Assembly: GCA_050485385.1 (NCBI GenBank)
Contig: JBJHBG010000001.1
Location: forward strand, 46,886 to 110,885
DNA length: 64,000 nucleotides
Direction of reading: 5' to 3'
DNA from: RECO01 sp050485385
GTDB taxonomy: Bacteria > Pseudomonadota > Alphaproteobacteria > Geminicoccales > Geminicoccaceae
Shown here: positions 1-9,786 of the stretch, one piece after another
Layout: each line of letters starts with the position of its first letter
Position numbering within the stretch: the first letter of the stretch is position 1
The notes under the pieces: generated by a model
What the model was told of the DNA's origin: nothing
Database searches by the model: none
Seen by the model: the letters and a program-made list of their open reading frames with translations, nothing else
Program-made: the position numbers and the translations under genes

Positions 1-594
1 TACGAGGTCGTTCGGCGCATCCGCAGCGCGCGCGTCAAGACGCCGGTGCTCATCCTCTCCGGCCGACTGGAGATCGACGACAAGGTCAAGGGCCTGACCG
101 TCGGCGCCGACGACTACGTCACCAAGCCGTTCCACAAGGACGAGCTGACCGCCCGCATCCACGCCGTGGTCCGCCGCTCGAAGGGCCACTCGGAATCGGT
201 CATCCGCACCGGCAACCTTACCGTCAACTTCGACACCCGCACCGTCGACGTCGCCGGCAAGCGGCTGCACGTGACGGGCAAGGAGTACGGCATCCTGGAG
301 CTGCTCTCCTTGCGCAAGGGGACTACGCTCACCAAGGAAATGTTCCTCGACCACCTCTACGGCGGCATGGACGAGCCGGAGCTGAAGATCATCGACGTCT
401 TCATCTGCAAGCTCAGAAAGAAGCTCGCGGCGGTGAACGAGGGCCAGCACTACATCGAGACCGTGTGGGGTCGCGGCTATGTTCTGAAGGACCCCGAGGC
501 CCGCGGGATCGAGGCGAGCGACGCTGCTGCCGCCGCCGAGTTCGCGGCCACCACCTTCGGCCACGAGCCGGCCCGACCCTACGCCCTGGTCTGA
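1..594 (+). CDS. ctrA: cell cycle response regulator CtrA (5' truncated)
   Basis: The frame is open from base 1, so the true start lies upstream and most of the receiver domain is missing. What remains is the end of the receiver (VLILSG, the GADDYVTKPF stretch with its conserved Lys, KDELTARI) and a full OmpR/PhoB-type winged-helix DNA-binding domain (GKEYGILELL, KMFLDHLYGG-like stretch, IDVFICKLRKKL, IETVWGRGYVL). This wording is characteristic of CtrA, the essential phosphorelay output regulator of alphaproteobacteria that binds TTAA-containing sites and controls replication, division and motility genes. The C-terminal tail after GRGYVL is long and Ala-rich, as in non-Caulobacter CtrA proteins. 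A GC-rich hairpin follows the stop. Confidence 0.92.
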   Translation, partial: YEVVRRIRSARVKTPVLILSGRLEIDDKVKGLTVGADDYVTKPFHKDELTARIHAVVRRSKGHSESVIRTGNLTVNFDTRTVDVAGKRLHVTGKEYGILELLSLRKGTTLTKEMFLDHLYGGMDEPELKIIDVFICKLRKKLAAVNEGQHYIETVWGRGYVLKDPEARGIEASDAAAAAEFAATTFGHEPARPYALV

Positions 595-598
595 CCGC

Positions 599-620
599 TC
601 GGGGGGCAAGAGCCCCCCGA
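599..620. terminator. GC hairpin between convergent genes, likely bidirectional terminator
   Basis: A 9-bp perfect stem (TCGGGGGGC, 599-607) pairs with 612-620 across an AAGA loop. It lies 5 bp after the ctrA stop and 18 bp before the stop of the convergent RraA-like gene. There is no U-tract, so it is either a strong-stem terminator or a Rho-assisted 3' end. It resembles hairpins at 15096, 31382 and near 46571. Confidence 0.5.
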
Positions 621-638
621 CCCTCCCGATCGCCCCCG

Positions 639-1298
639 TCAGAGCACGCCGTGCCGGGCGAAGACGTCCGTGAGCTTCGCGCCGGCCGCCAGCTCCTCAC
701 GGGTGCGGTCCTCGGCTGCCGCCTTGGCGAGGGCGGCGGCGACGGCGGCTTCTTCCAGCGCCTGCGGGACGACGATGACGCCGTCCGCATCGGCCATGAC
801 GAGGTCGCCCGGCTCCACCCGCACGCCCGCGCACACCACCGGCACGTCCATCGCCATCATGTGGCCGCGCCCCTTGCTGTCGAGCGGACCGATACCGCCG
901 GCGAACACCGGAAAGCGCATCTCGCGGATCTGGCGCACGTCGCGCACCAGGCCGTCGGTCACGCAGCCTGCGGCACCCCGCGCGCGGGCCGCGGTGGACA
1001 GCAACTCGCCCCAAGGGCCGATGCGGTCGGTCGGGCCGTTGCACGCGAACACCGCGACGTCCCCCGGCTTCAGGTCGTCGACCAGCGCCATCTCGACGGC
1101 GTAGGGGTTCTCGCCCTCGGCGACGTGATAGACGGGCATGTAGAGGCCGGTGCGGGCGCGACCGACGATGACGGAGGTATCGTCGAGCGGCCGAACGAAG
1201 GGCCGCATCGCCTGCTCCATGGCGCCGAGGTCGTCCAGTACGTCGGACAGGATCGAGGTGGTGAGCTTGGCCGCCACCTGGGCGAGATCGGTCGTCAT
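639..1298 (-). CDS. RraA family protein (HMG/CHA aldolase-like)
   Basis: A 219-residue protein of the RraA/HMG-aldolase/demethylmenaquinone-methyltransferase-like fold. Family marks are SILSDVLDDLG at the N-terminus, the PGDVAVF strand, CVTDGLVRD with the Arg-Asp pair that in aldolase members binds oxaloacetate/pyruvate and the divalent metal, FPVFAGG, and VRVEPGDLVMADADGV. Family members cleave 4-hydroxy-4-methyl(carboxy)-2-oxoacids or decarboxylate oxaloacetate; a few inhibit RNase E. The substrate cannot be told here. The ATG at 1298 is chosen because GGGAGG sits just upstream; the frame extends further 5' but without family similarity. It lies 55 bp downstream of the AraC-type regulator on the same strand. 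Confidence 0.85.
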   Translation of the reverse strand: MTTDLAQVAAKLTTSILSDVLDDLGAMEQAMRPFVRPLDDTSVIVGRARTGLYMPVYHVAEGENPYAVEMALVDDLKPGDVAVFACNGPTDRIGPWGELLSTAARARGAAGCVTDGLVRDVRQIREMRFPVFAGGIGPLDSKGRGHMMAMDVPVVCAGVRVEPGDLVMADADGVIVVPQALEEAAVAAALAKAAAEDRTREELAAGAKLTDVFARHGVL

Positions 1299-1353
1299 CG
1301 GGCCTCCCTGGCATTCGTTCCCGTGCGTGGTAGCACCGTGCGGCGGCCTCGAG

Positions 1354-2388
1354 CTATGCCGCCGCCGCAAGGTGGATGGGCTGGAACAGGCGGCGGTACT
1401 GACCGGGGGTCAGGCCCGTGAGCCGCTTGAACAGGCGGCGGAAGAAGGCGGGCTCCTCGTAGCCGACGACGGCGGCCACTTCGTCCGCTGGCGTCCTAGT
1501 CGATTCCAGAAGGCGTTTCGCCTCCTCGATGCGCAGCGCCTGGACGTGGTCGATCAGACTGTGGCCGGTGGCTTGGCGAAAGCGCCGCTTCAGGGTGCGC
1601 TCCGGCACTGCGGCGCGGGCGACCACGCGGCTCACGCAATGCGGCTCCTTGAAGTGCTCGGCGAGCCAGTCCTCGCAGACGCGCACCACGGCATCCGCAT
1701 GCGGCTGGGCGCGGACGAGGCAGGCATAGGGCGACTGGCCCTCCTGGTGCCACTTCAGGAGATAGGTCTTGGCGATGCGCATGGCCTCGGCCGGGCCGCA
1801 GTGCTTGGCGACGATGTGCACGGCGAGGTCGTGCCACGAGGTGGTGCCGCCGGCGGTGACCAACCGGCCGGTCGCATCCGCGAAGACGAGACTGGGGTCA
1901 GGCTGGAAGCGCACGTCCGGATACTGCGTGCGGAAGAGGTCGGCATAGGCCCAGTGCGAGGTCGCGGGGCAGCGGTTCAAGAGGCCGGCCTCGGCAAGGA
2001 GGATCGAACCGGAACAGGCGGAATAGAGGTAGGCACCCCGGCGGTGCTGCTGCCTGAGCCAGCCCATCAAGGGCGGGTGCAGGCCGTGGACGGCCGCGTC
2101 GGGCGCCAGCCATATCTCGGGCACGACGACGATGTCGGCGGCGGGCGCGTCGTCGAGCCCGTAGTCGGGTGCCACCGGCACGGCGTTGCCGCAGCGGAAG
2201 GGCTCGGCCGTCAGCCCGACGATGGCGGGCGCGATCAGCCGGCGCTCGGGCTCGGTGCGCACCAGCGACTGCCAGATATTGCCGGCGGCTCCCAGTACGT
2301 CGAACATGCCGTAGAGGGCCGAGCCCGCCGTTTCGGGCACGACGACGATCAGTGCTCTGAGGGTCGTCGCCTGCATGGATGCGATCAT
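1354..2388 (-). CDS. GlxA-type AraC transcriptional regulator (DJ-1/PfpI + AraC HTH)
   Basis: About 344 residues. The N-terminal half is a DJ-1/PfpI (GATase1-like) domain with the nucleophile-elbow-like SACSGSILLAEAGLL, used in this family as a ligand sensor. The C-terminal ~100 residues form a double-HTH AraC domain (PERTLKRRFRQATG, EAKRLLESTRTPADEVA, GYEEPAFFRRLFKRLTGLTP). Such regulators control catabolism of amines, amino acids and similar small molecules. Possible starts are ATG 2388 (MIASMQ) and ATG 2376 (MQATTL); neither has a good ribosome site, so the start is uncertain by four codons. The RraA-like gene follows on the same strand and may be its target or share its transcript. Confidence 0.87.
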   Translation of the reverse strand: MIASMQATTLRALIVVVPETAGSALYGMFDVLGAAGNIWQSLVRTEPERRLIAPAIVGLTAEPFRCGNAVPVAPDYGLDDAPAADIVVVPEIWLAPDAAVHGLHPPLMGWLRQQHRRGAYLYSACSGSILLAEAGLLNRCPATSHWAYADLFRTQYPDVRFQPDPSLVFADATGRLVTAGGTTSWHDLAVHIVAKHCGPAEAMRIAKTYLLKWHQEGQSPYACLVRAQPHADAVVRVCEDWLAEHFKEPHCVSRVVARAAVPERTLKRRFRQATGHSLIDHVQALRIEEAKRLLESTRTPADEVAAVVGYEEPAFFRRLFKRLTGLTPGQYRRLFQPIHLAAAA

Positions 2389-2505
2389 GGCACGAAAGAC
2401 CCGAATACGCCACTTCCGGCTCTCATTCGACGCTTCCGCCCACTCTAGCCTCCGACTAACGGGCGCTCGCCAACCGAGACGGCGCCGTCGTTGGAGGTGC
2501 GAACC

Positions 2506-2733
2506 ATGGAGGCTCTCGTCTATACCGCCAACTGCATGTACGTCGCGGCGTACTTCATGACCGACATGCTGCGGATGCGGCTGTTGAGCGTGGTCGCGGC
2601 CTGCTGCCTCGCCACCTATTTCTATCTTCAGCCGCAACCGATGCTGACGGTGGTGGGCTGGAACCTGGTCTTCGTCCTGCTCAACTTGACGCAGATCGGC
2701 CGCATCATGTGGCGCCGGGGGCTCTGCGGCTGA
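2506..2733 (+). CDS. small membrane protein (YgjV/Popeye-like membrane domain)
   Basis: A 75-residue protein that is mostly hydrophobic, with about three membrane segments (residues ~5-20, 25-45 and 48-68) and a basic C-terminal tail (GRIMWRRGLCG). The pattern MEALVYTANCMYVAAYFM...LRMRLLSVVA...YFYLQPQPM resembles the short membrane domain of YgjV and Popeye-like proteins; this is a memory-based match and the function is unknown. The start ATG 2506 is preceded by GGAGGT with 7-nt spacing; an in-frame TTG at 2491 is less likely. Its last 29 bp overlap the 3' end of the convergent galM gene. Confidence 0.6.
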   Translation: MEALVYTANCMYVAAYFMTDMLRMRLLSVVAACCLATYFYLQPQPMLTVVGWNLVFVLLNLTQIGRIMWRRGLCG

Positions 2734-3619
2734 GGTGCCAGGTCGTGCGCTGCCGGTAGGTCATGCCAGGGTCGAGCCGGGCGCTCGGAAAGTCGTGGCG
2801 GTTCGGCGCGTCCGGCCAAGCCTGGGCCTCCAGGCAGACGCCGGCGCGCGGGCCGTAGGGCGGCACCGCGAGCTTGTCGCCGGTGTAGACCTGAAGGCCC
2901 GGCTCGGTGGTTGCCACCTCCAGACGGACGCCGCCCGCCGTCAGGACCGCCGCCGGCTTCGGGAAGGCGTGCGGGGCTTCGGCCAGGCAGAAATTGCGGT
3001 CGATCACGCGATGCACGAGCCGGCCGAGCGGTGGCGCCCACTCGACGGTGGTGGGCAGCCCCGCCGCATCGGTGGCGAGTGCCCGGTCCGCGCGGACCTC
3101 CAGGTGGTGGTCGTCGATGGTCGGCGCGCCGTCCAGGTTCCAATAGACGTGCTGGGCGAGGCCGACGACGGTTGGGGCTTCGGTCGTCGCCGCGAACTCC
3201 ACGACCGCGGTGCCGGGCGGCTCCAGCCGATAACGGCAGCTTGCCCGCAGCGTGCCGGGAAAACCCTGGTCGCCATCGGGCGAGGTGAGGGCAAGAAGCA
3301 CGGTGTCCGCGGCCCGCTCTACCACCTCCCAGGCGCGGCGATGGAAGCCGTCGCGGCCGCCGTGCAGCGTGTTCGGCCCCTCGTTGCGGTCGAGGTCGAA
3401 GACATGGCCGTCGAGCGTGAAGCGCCCGCCCTCGATGCGGTTGGCGAAACGGCCGACGACGGCGCCGACATAGGAGGGATGGGCGAGATAGGCGTCCGCG
3501 TCCGCGAAGCCGAGGACCAGCGAGCGCTCGGCGTTTCGGAAGCGTAGATCGCGGATGATGGCGCCGAGCGGCAGCACCTCCATGACGAGGCCGCCGCCCT
3601 CCAGCCGGATCGTCTCCAT
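2705..3619 (-). CDS. galM: aldose 1-epimerase (mutarotase)
   Basis: A 304-residue GalM-family protein that interconverts alpha and beta anomers of aldoses in the cytoplasm. Visible signatures are GAIIRDLRF, VGAVVGRFANRI, the substrate-binding ...NEGPNTLHGG with catalytic-type His, LAQHVYWNLDG with the second His, and the C-terminal CLEAQAWPDAPN carrying the catalytic Glu. It is the last gene of the xylose operon, starting 2 bp after the xylA stop. This suggests it supplies the alpha-D-xylopyranose anomer favoured by XylA. Its 3' end overlaps the convergent small membrane protein gene. Confidence 0.93.
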   Translation of the reverse strand: METIRLEGGGLVMEVLPLGAIIRDLRFRNAERSLVLGFADADAYLAHPSYVGAVVGRFANRIEGGRFTLDGHVFDLDRNEGPNTLHGGRDGFHRRAWEVVERAADTVLLALTSPDGDQGFPGTLRASCRYRLEPPGTAVVEFAATTEAPTVVGLAQHVYWNLDGAPTIDDHHLEVRADRALATDAAGLPTTVEWAPPLGRLVHRVIDRNFCLAEAPHAFPKPAAVLTAGGVRLEVATTEPGLQVYTGDKLAVPPYGPRAGVCLEAQAWPDAPNRHDFPSARLDPGMTYRQRTTWHLSRRAPGAT

Positions 3620-3621
3620 CG

Positions 3622-4929
3622 TCAGAGGTGACGGTTGAGGATGGTCTCGAGCATCTCCTGGCGGCCGGAACGCGGCGTCGGGTCGATGCCCTCGCGCTCC
3701 ACGCGTGCGGCGATGGCGGCGAGATCCGTGCGTCCCTCCAGCATCTCCCGCGCTGCGGGCGCCTGCCAGCCGGCGTAGCGGTCCTCGACGAAGCGCCGGA
3801 GTTCGCCCGTCTCGACCAGACGGACGGCTGCCTTCAGCGCCTGGGCGCAGGCGTCCATGCCGCCGACATGGGCGTGCAGCAGGTCGTCCGGCTCGATCGA
3901 CTGCCGGCGCAGCTTGGCGTCGAAGTTCAGCCCCCCGGTGGTGAAGCCGCCGCCCTCCAGGATGAGGTAGAGGGCGAGCGCCAGTTCCGGGACGTTCATC
4001 GGGAACTGGTCGGTGTCCCAGCCGGACTGGTAGTCGTTGCGGTTGACGTCGCAGGACCCGAAGATACCCAGCGCCAGGGCGGTCGCGATCTCGTGCTCGA
4101 AGCTGTGCCCGGCCAGTACCGCATGGCCGACCTCGATGTTGACCTTGACCTCCTTCGCCAAGCCGTAGCGCTCGAGGAAGCCGTACACCGCCGCCACGTC
4201 GAAATCGTACTGGTGCTTGGTCGGCTCCTGCGGCTTCGGCTCGACCAGGATGGTGCCCCCGAAGCCGATGCGATGCTTGTAGTCGACGACGAGGTTCAAG
4301 AAGCGGCCGAGCTGGTCCAGCTCGCGTTTCATGTCGGTGTTGAGAAGCGTCTCGTAGCCCTCGCGGCCGCCCCACAGGACGTAGTTCTCGCCGCCGAGGG
4401 CGTGGGTGACGTCCATGGCCGCCTTCACCTGGGCTGCGGCATGGGCGAACACGTCCGGATCGGGGTTGGTCGCGGCACCGCCCATGTAGCGGCGGTGGGA
4501 GAAGAGGTTGGCCGTGCCCCAGAGGAGCCGGACCTTCGCCGTTTCCATCTTGCGGGCAAAAACCTCGGCGATGGCCTGGAGGTTCCTGGTACTCTCGGCG
4601 AGCGAGGCGCCTTCCGGGGCCACGTCGCGGTCGTGGAAGCAGAAGAAGGGCGCGCCGAGCAGGCGGAACATCTCGAAGGCGACGTCCGCCTTGCGTTTGG
4701 CGGCGTCCAGATCGTCGCCGAACCACGGCCGCTCGAAGGTGGGGCCGCCGAACGGGTCGGTGCCCGGCCAGACGAAGCTGTGCCAGTAGCAGACGGCGAA
4801 GCGCAGATGGTCCTCCATGCGCTTGCCGAGCAGCACCGTATCCGCGTCGTAGTGTCGAAAGGCGAGGGGTTCCCGCGTGTCGGGGCCGAGATGGGGGATC
4901 GGTGCGCGGTCGCCGAAAAAGCCGCTCAT
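3622..4929 (-). CDS. xylA: xylose isomerase
   Basis: A 435-residue class II xylose isomerase, converting D-xylose to D-xylulose with two divalent metals. Characteristic stretches are MEDHLRFAVCYWHSF, GGPTFERPW, FCFHDRDVAPEG (active-site His), LWGTANLFSHRRYMGG, VLWGGREGYETLLNTD, ILVEPKPQEPTKHQYD and GWDTDQFPMN. The usual NIEANHATLAGHSF motif reads NIEVGHAVLAGHSF, and the following SVDANRGD reads SCDVNRND; the metal-binding Glu, His and Asp are kept, so activity is expected. Its ATG overlaps the xylB stop in ATGA. Confidence 0.96.
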   Translation of the reverse strand: MSGFFGDRAPIPHLGPDTREPLAFRHYDADTVLLGKRMEDHLRFAVCYWHSFVWPGTDPFGGPTFERPWFGDDLDAAKRKADVAFEMFRLLGAPFFCFHDRDVAPEGASLAESTRNLQAIAEVFARKMETAKVRLLWGTANLFSHRRYMGGAATNPDPDVFAHAAAQVKAAMDVTHALGGENYVLWGGREGYETLLNTDMKRELDQLGRFLNLVVDYKHRIGFGGTILVEPKPQEPTKHQYDFDVAAVYGFLERYGLAKEVKVNIEVGHAVLAGHSFEHEIATALALGIFGSCDVNRNDYQSGWDTDQFPMNVPELALALYLILEGGGFTTGGLNFDAKLRRQSIEPDDLLHAHVGGMDACAQALKAAVRLVETGELRRFVEDRYAGWQAPAAREMLEGRTDLAAIAARVEREGIDPTPRSGRQEMLETILNRHL

Positions 4930-6385
4930 GCCAAGGCTCCCTTCAAGGCCGGGTAGAGCGCGCGATAGCGCTCGAAGCGCTCGGCATAGGCCTCGGTCCA
5001 TCGCCGGTCCGGCGCGATCGTCCGGGCGATCGGCGGCTTGGTGCAGATGGTGCGGGGGTCGGTGCCGGTGGCGGCCGCCATGCCGAGACGTGCGGCGCCG
5101 AACGCCGCCCCGAAGTCGCCGTTGGCCGGTACCTCCACCGGGCGGTCGAGGATGGTTGCCAGGAGCTTCAGCCACAGCGCCGAGCGCGCCCCGCCGCCCA
5201 CCGCCGTGAACGTTTCGACGTCGGAGCCCGCCGCCTGCAAGGCGCGAAAGCCGTCCTTGAAGCCGAAGCCGACGCCTTCCAGCACGGCACGGGTGAGGGC
5301 CGCGTCGTCGGCGGTCTGCGACAGGCCGGCGAAGGCGCCGCGGATGGTGGCGTCGTTGTGCGGGGTCCGTTCGCCGCCGAGATAGGGCAGGAACAGGACG
5401 GGCGAGGGGCCGGCGGGCTCGTCGCCGAGGGCGGCCGTCAAGGCCGCCGCGTCGCTCTTCAGAAGGCGTGCCAGCCAGTTGAGGCTGTCCGCCGCCGCCA
5501 GCACCACGGCCATCTGGTGCCAGCTTCCGGGGAGCGCATGGCAGAAGGCGTGGACCGCACCCTCGACGTTGGGCCGGAAGCGGTCGGTGGCGACAAACAG
5601 CACGCCCGACGTGCCGAGCGAGAGAAAGGCGCGGCCCGGCTCGACGGCGCCGATGCCGCAGGCGCTCGCCGCGTTGTCGCCGCCGCCGCCGGCAACCGCC
5701 GGCGCCTTCGCCATGCCCCAGCGGTCGGCAAGGTCGGCGCGCAGCGTACCGCTCGCCTCGCTGCCTTCCACCAGACGCGGCATCTGACGCTCGGAGAGAC
5801 CGGTCGCCTCCAGCAGAGCCGACGACCAGTCGCGCGCGGCGGTGTCGAGCCAGAGCGTGCCGGCGCTGTCGGACATCTCGGAGGCGTGCTCGCCCGTCAG
5901 GTGCAGGCGCACGTAGTCCTTGGGCAAGAGCACCTTGGCGATCTTGGCGAAGACGTCCGGCTCGTGCTTGGCCACCCAGCGGAGCTTCGGCGCGGTGAAG
6001 CCGGGCATGACGAGATTGCCGGCAACACGGTGGAAGTCGGCCAGATCGGTCAGCTCGGCACACTCCACCTCGGAGCGGCCGTCGTTCCAGAGGATGCAGG
6101 GGCGGAGCGGCCGATTCGCCGCATCGAGCAGTGTGGCGCCGTGCATCTGGCCCGAAAGGCCGATTCCCTCGACGGCTGCGAGCGCCGCGGGCGCTGCCGC
6201 CTGCAACTCGTCGACGGTGCGCTTCGCCGCCTGCCACCATTGGTCCGGGTTCTGTTCCGACCAGCCGGGGTGCGGACGGTCGACGGTGAGCGAAGCGCGT
6301 GCGGTCGCGATGGGGGCCTGCCCCTCGTCGAAGAGCAGGGCCTTCACCTCGGAGGTGCCGACGTCGATGCCGAGATAGGTCGTCA

Positions 6386-6386
<1 letters not shown>
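4926..6386 (-). CDS. xylB: xylulokinase
   Basis: A 486-residue FGGY-family kinase that phosphorylates D-xylulose to xylulose-5-phosphate. The N-terminal phosphate loop is GIDVGTSEVKALLFD. GLSGQMHGATLLD is the substrate-site motif, with GAGLSGQMHG-type wording typical of XylB. VAGGGGDNAASACGIGAV carries the catalytic Asp, and SLGTSGVLF and FTAVGGGARSALWLKLLA are the C-terminal nucleotide-binding elements. The length matches E. coli XylB. The start overlaps the ABC ATPase stop by one base (TGATG), and the stop overlaps the xylA start, so the genes are translationally coupled. Confidence 0.95.
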
Positions 6387-7168
<782 letters not shown>

Positions 7169-7179
7169 CGCCAGCCTCC

Positions 7180-8484
7180 CTATTTGAAGCGTCGCCGGTA
7201 GCTGGTGTCGGCCCAGACGGCCAAGACCAGCACGGCACCGACGACGATGTTCTGCAAGGGCGTGTCGAGGCCGATCAGCACCATGCCAGACTGCAGCGAC
7301 TGCATGATCAGCGCCCCCAGCATGGCGCCGGCGATGGTGCCGACGCCGCCGCCGAGCGAGGTGCCGCCGATGACCGCGGCGGCGATGACGTAGAGTTCGT
7401 CGAGCGTGCCTTGGGCATTGGTCGCGGCGTTGAGCCGGGCGGTGGAGATCGCGGCGGCAATGGCGCAGAGCACGCCCATCAGCACGAAGATCTTCATCAC
7501 CACCCACTTGGTGTTGACGCCGGCGAGGTTGGCGGCCTCGGGGTTGCCGCCGATGGCGAACACGTAGCGGCCGAAGCGGGTCCGGTTGGCAACGAACGTC
7601 ATGACGATACCGGCGGCGATGGCGACGAGCACCGGGATGGCAAGGCCGTGGGCAACGAACAGGCCGCCATCCGGCACCGCGAGGCCCTGCGCCTCGGCCC
7701 AGCGCTCGGCCACGCGCGGCGGCCAGGGGTGGCTGTTGGCGATCCTGACCGCGCCCAGGATGGCAGCGCAGCCGGCCGCGAGCAGGAAGCCCTCGGCCCA
7801 AAGCGGCCGCAAGGGGAAGCGGAACTTCACCCGCTGCCGCCGGGCGTTCCACAACAGGAACAGCAGGGCCAGACAGGCGACGACGGCGATGGTCCAACTC
7901 GCCGCCGCACCGATCGAGCCCTCGGGACCGCCGCCCATGAGCCGGAAAGTGGAATCCATCGGCGCCACGGTACGGCCCGAGGTCATCCACCATGCCGCGC
8001 CTCGCCAGGCGAGCAGGCCCCCGAGCGTGACGATGAAGGCGGGAACGCCGAGATAGGCGATGACGAAGCCATGCAGCCCGCCGATCGCCGCACCGACCAC
8101 CATGCCGACGAGCAGGGCGATCGCCCAGGTGGCGCCGTGGTCGTAGCCCAGATAGTGCGGCAGGATCTCGGCCTGGGTGACGCCCATCACCATGCCGACG
8201 AAGCCGAGCACGGAGCCGACCGAGAGGTCGATGTTGCGGGTGACGATCACCAACACCATGCCGGTCGCCATGACGGCGATCGAGGCCGTCTGGACCGACA
8301 GGTTCCAAAGATTGCGCGGCGTCAGGAAGACGCCGCCGGAAGCGAGGTCGAACCCGACCCAGATGATCGCCAAGGCGCCGAGCATGCCGAGCAGGCGCGT
8401 GTCCAACTCGGTTGCCTGCATGAAGCGGCCGAAGGGACTAGGCCGATCGTCGGCAACGGGTCTCGGTGCCACCGCGTCGCTCAT
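7180..8484 (-). CDS. xylH: xylose ABC transporter, permease
   Basis: A 434-residue inner-membrane permease of the BPD_transp_2 (RbsC/XylH) family. It has about ten hydrophobic segments and the family motifs ATGMVLVIVTRNIDLSVGS near the N-terminus, GVPAFIVTLGGLLAWRG, FAIGGNPEAANLAGVNTKWV (the EAA-like coupling loop), and ...YVIAAAVIGGTSLGGGVGTI. Its long form with a central extra-membrane stretch (SGRTVAPMDSTFRLMGG... to ...RVAERWAEAQG) is typical of XylH rather than the shorter RbsC. It sits between the binding-protein and ATPase genes. Confidence 0.93.
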   Translation of the reverse strand: MSDAVAPRPVADDRPSPFGRFMQATELDTRLLGMLGALAIIWVGFDLASGGVFLTPRNLWNLSVQTASIAVMATGMVLVIVTRNIDLSVGSVLGFVGMVMGVTQAEILPHYLGYDHGATWAIALLVGMVVGAAIGGLHGFVIAYLGVPAFIVTLGGLLAWRGAAWWMTSGRTVAPMDSTFRLMGGGPEGSIGAAASWTIAVVACLALLFLLWNARRQRVKFRFPLRPLWAEGFLLAAGCAAILGAVRIANSHPWPPRVAERWAEAQGLAVPDGGLFVAHGLAIPVLVAIAAGIVMTFVANRTRFGRYVFAIGGNPEAANLAGVNTKWVVMKIFVLMGVLCAIAAAISTARLNAATNAQGTLDELYVIAAAVIGGTSLGGGVGTIAGAMLGALIMQSLQSGMVLIGLDTPLQNIVVGAVLVLAVWADTSYRRRFK

Positions 8485-8538
8485 CGCCAGGGTCTCCGCA
8501 GGAGCGGCAGGGGCTCGGTCCTGCCGCCCCGTTCGTGA

Positions 8539-9576
8539 TCAGTCGCAGACGGCCACGCTGCCGGCCGGCACGCCCTGGCACACCGTCTCCTTGGTCACCC
8601 AGCCGGCGTCGATCACGACGTCGAGGTTCTCGCGGGTGATCGGGATCGGCGGCAGGAAGAGGGACGTCATCTCGACGCCGCGGGGTCCGCCCGAGAAGGA
8701 CGCCGCACCCTCGATCTCGTTCATCGCCTTGCCCTGGGCCAGCTCGACGGCGATGCGGGCGGCGGCGGCGCCGAGGTCGCGGCTGTCCTTCCAGACCGAA
8801 ACCGTCTGCGTGCCGAGCGCGATCCGGTTCAAGGCCGCATGATCGCCGTCCTGGCCGGAGACCGGCACCGATCCGGCAAGCCCTTGGGCGGAGAGCGCGG
8901 CGACCGCGCCGCCCGCCGTGCCGTCGTTGCTCGCCACCACCGCATCGACGTCGTTGTCGTTGGCGGTGAGGAACTGCTCCATGTTGCGCTGGGCATTGGC
9001 CGGCAGCCAGCCGTCGGTATAGGCCTCGCCGACGTTGCGGATCGCGCCGGAATCGATCGCTTCCTGGAGCACCTCCATCTGACCGGAGAACAGGAAGTCG
9101 GCGTTCGGGTCGGCGGAGCTGCCCTTGATGAAGACGTAGTTGCCTTCGGGTGCCACCTCGAACACCGCACGGGCCTGCATGCGGCCCACCTCCTGGTTGT
9201 CGAAGGTGAGGTAGAAGGCGTCGGGGTTCTCGATCAGCCGGTCGTAGCCGACGACCGGGATGCCTTCGTCCGCGGCCCGCTGCACCGCCGGACCGATGGC
9301 GTCGCTGTCCTGCGCCAGGATGATCAGCGCGTCGGCGCCCTGCGCGATGAGGCTTTCGACGTCGGTCAACTGCTTGGAGGCCGAGCTCTGCGCGTCGGCC
9401 GACACGTAGCGGGCGCCGAGCCGGTCCAGTTCGGCCTGGATCGCAGCCTCGTCGGTTTTCCAACGCTCTTCTTGAAAGTTCGACCAGGACACGCCGACGG
9501 TCAGCGTCTGCGCGCTCGCCGACACCACGCAACCGCCCATGGCAGCAATTGCCAGGGCAAGGGTCCACTTGTTCAC
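8539..9576 (-). CDS. xylF: D-xylose periplasmic binding protein
   Basis: A 345-residue periplasmic-binding protein of the XylF type. It begins with a Sec signal peptide (basic MNKW, hydrophobic core, SASA-Q cleavage region around residue 22). Mature family marks are VGVSWSNFQEERWKTDE, ALIILAQDSDAIGP, VVGYDRLIENPDAFYLTFDNQEVG, ASNDGTAGGAV and VSGQDGDHAALNRI, wording close to E. coli XylF. The start is GTG 9576, with GGGAGG upstream. It is the first gene of xylFHGBA-galM, so the operon promoter should lie in 9577-9786. Confidence 0.95.
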   Translation of the reverse strand: MNKWTLALAIAAMGGCVVSASAQTLTVGVSWSNFQEERWKTDEAAIQAELDRLGARYVSADAQSSASKQLTDVESLIAQGADALIILAQDSDAIGPAVQRAADEGIPVVGYDRLIENPDAFYLTFDNQEVGRMQARAVFEVAPEGNYVFIKGSSADPNADFLFSGQMEVLQEAIDSGAIRNVGEAYTDGWLPANAQRNMEQFLTANDNDVDAVVASNDGTAGGAVAALSAQGLAGSVPVSGQDGDHAALNRIALGTQTVSVWKDSRDLGAAAARIAVELAQGKAMNEIEGAASFSGGPRGVEMTSLFLPPIPITRENLDVVIDAGWVTKETVCQGVPAGSVAVCD

Positions 9577-9786
9577 CGCTGCCTCCCTGATGGCCTCCAC
9601 CGCCGCCGACGGGTGCGGTCGCAACCGTCCGTCGACGCGCAGCTTCCCATCGAGCGGGTGACCGAGCGCCGACCTTCTGTCAATCGCGTTGCTTGCGCAC
9701 TTTCCGCCATCCCACGTTCGTCGCCTCGGCTGGCCGTCGCGCGACCAGCGTGCTACCGCCTCCGTCCGCGAGACGGGGAGAGGCGA
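9577..9786. promoter_or_regulatory. divergent intergenic region upstream of xylF operon and DUF2254 gene
   Basis: A 210-bp gap between two divergent genes must hold the start signals of the xylose operon. A minus-strand TTGACA is present at 9678-9683, but the matching -10 position reads CACCCG, so no convincing sigma70 promoter can be called. No clear LacI- or XylR-type palindrome was found. No xylose regulator gene is in the window. Confidence 0.3.

Noticed and set aside
9655..9683. TTGACA upstream of xylF as a sigma70 promoter
   Set aside because: The element at the right distance reads CACCCG, so there is no usable -10.
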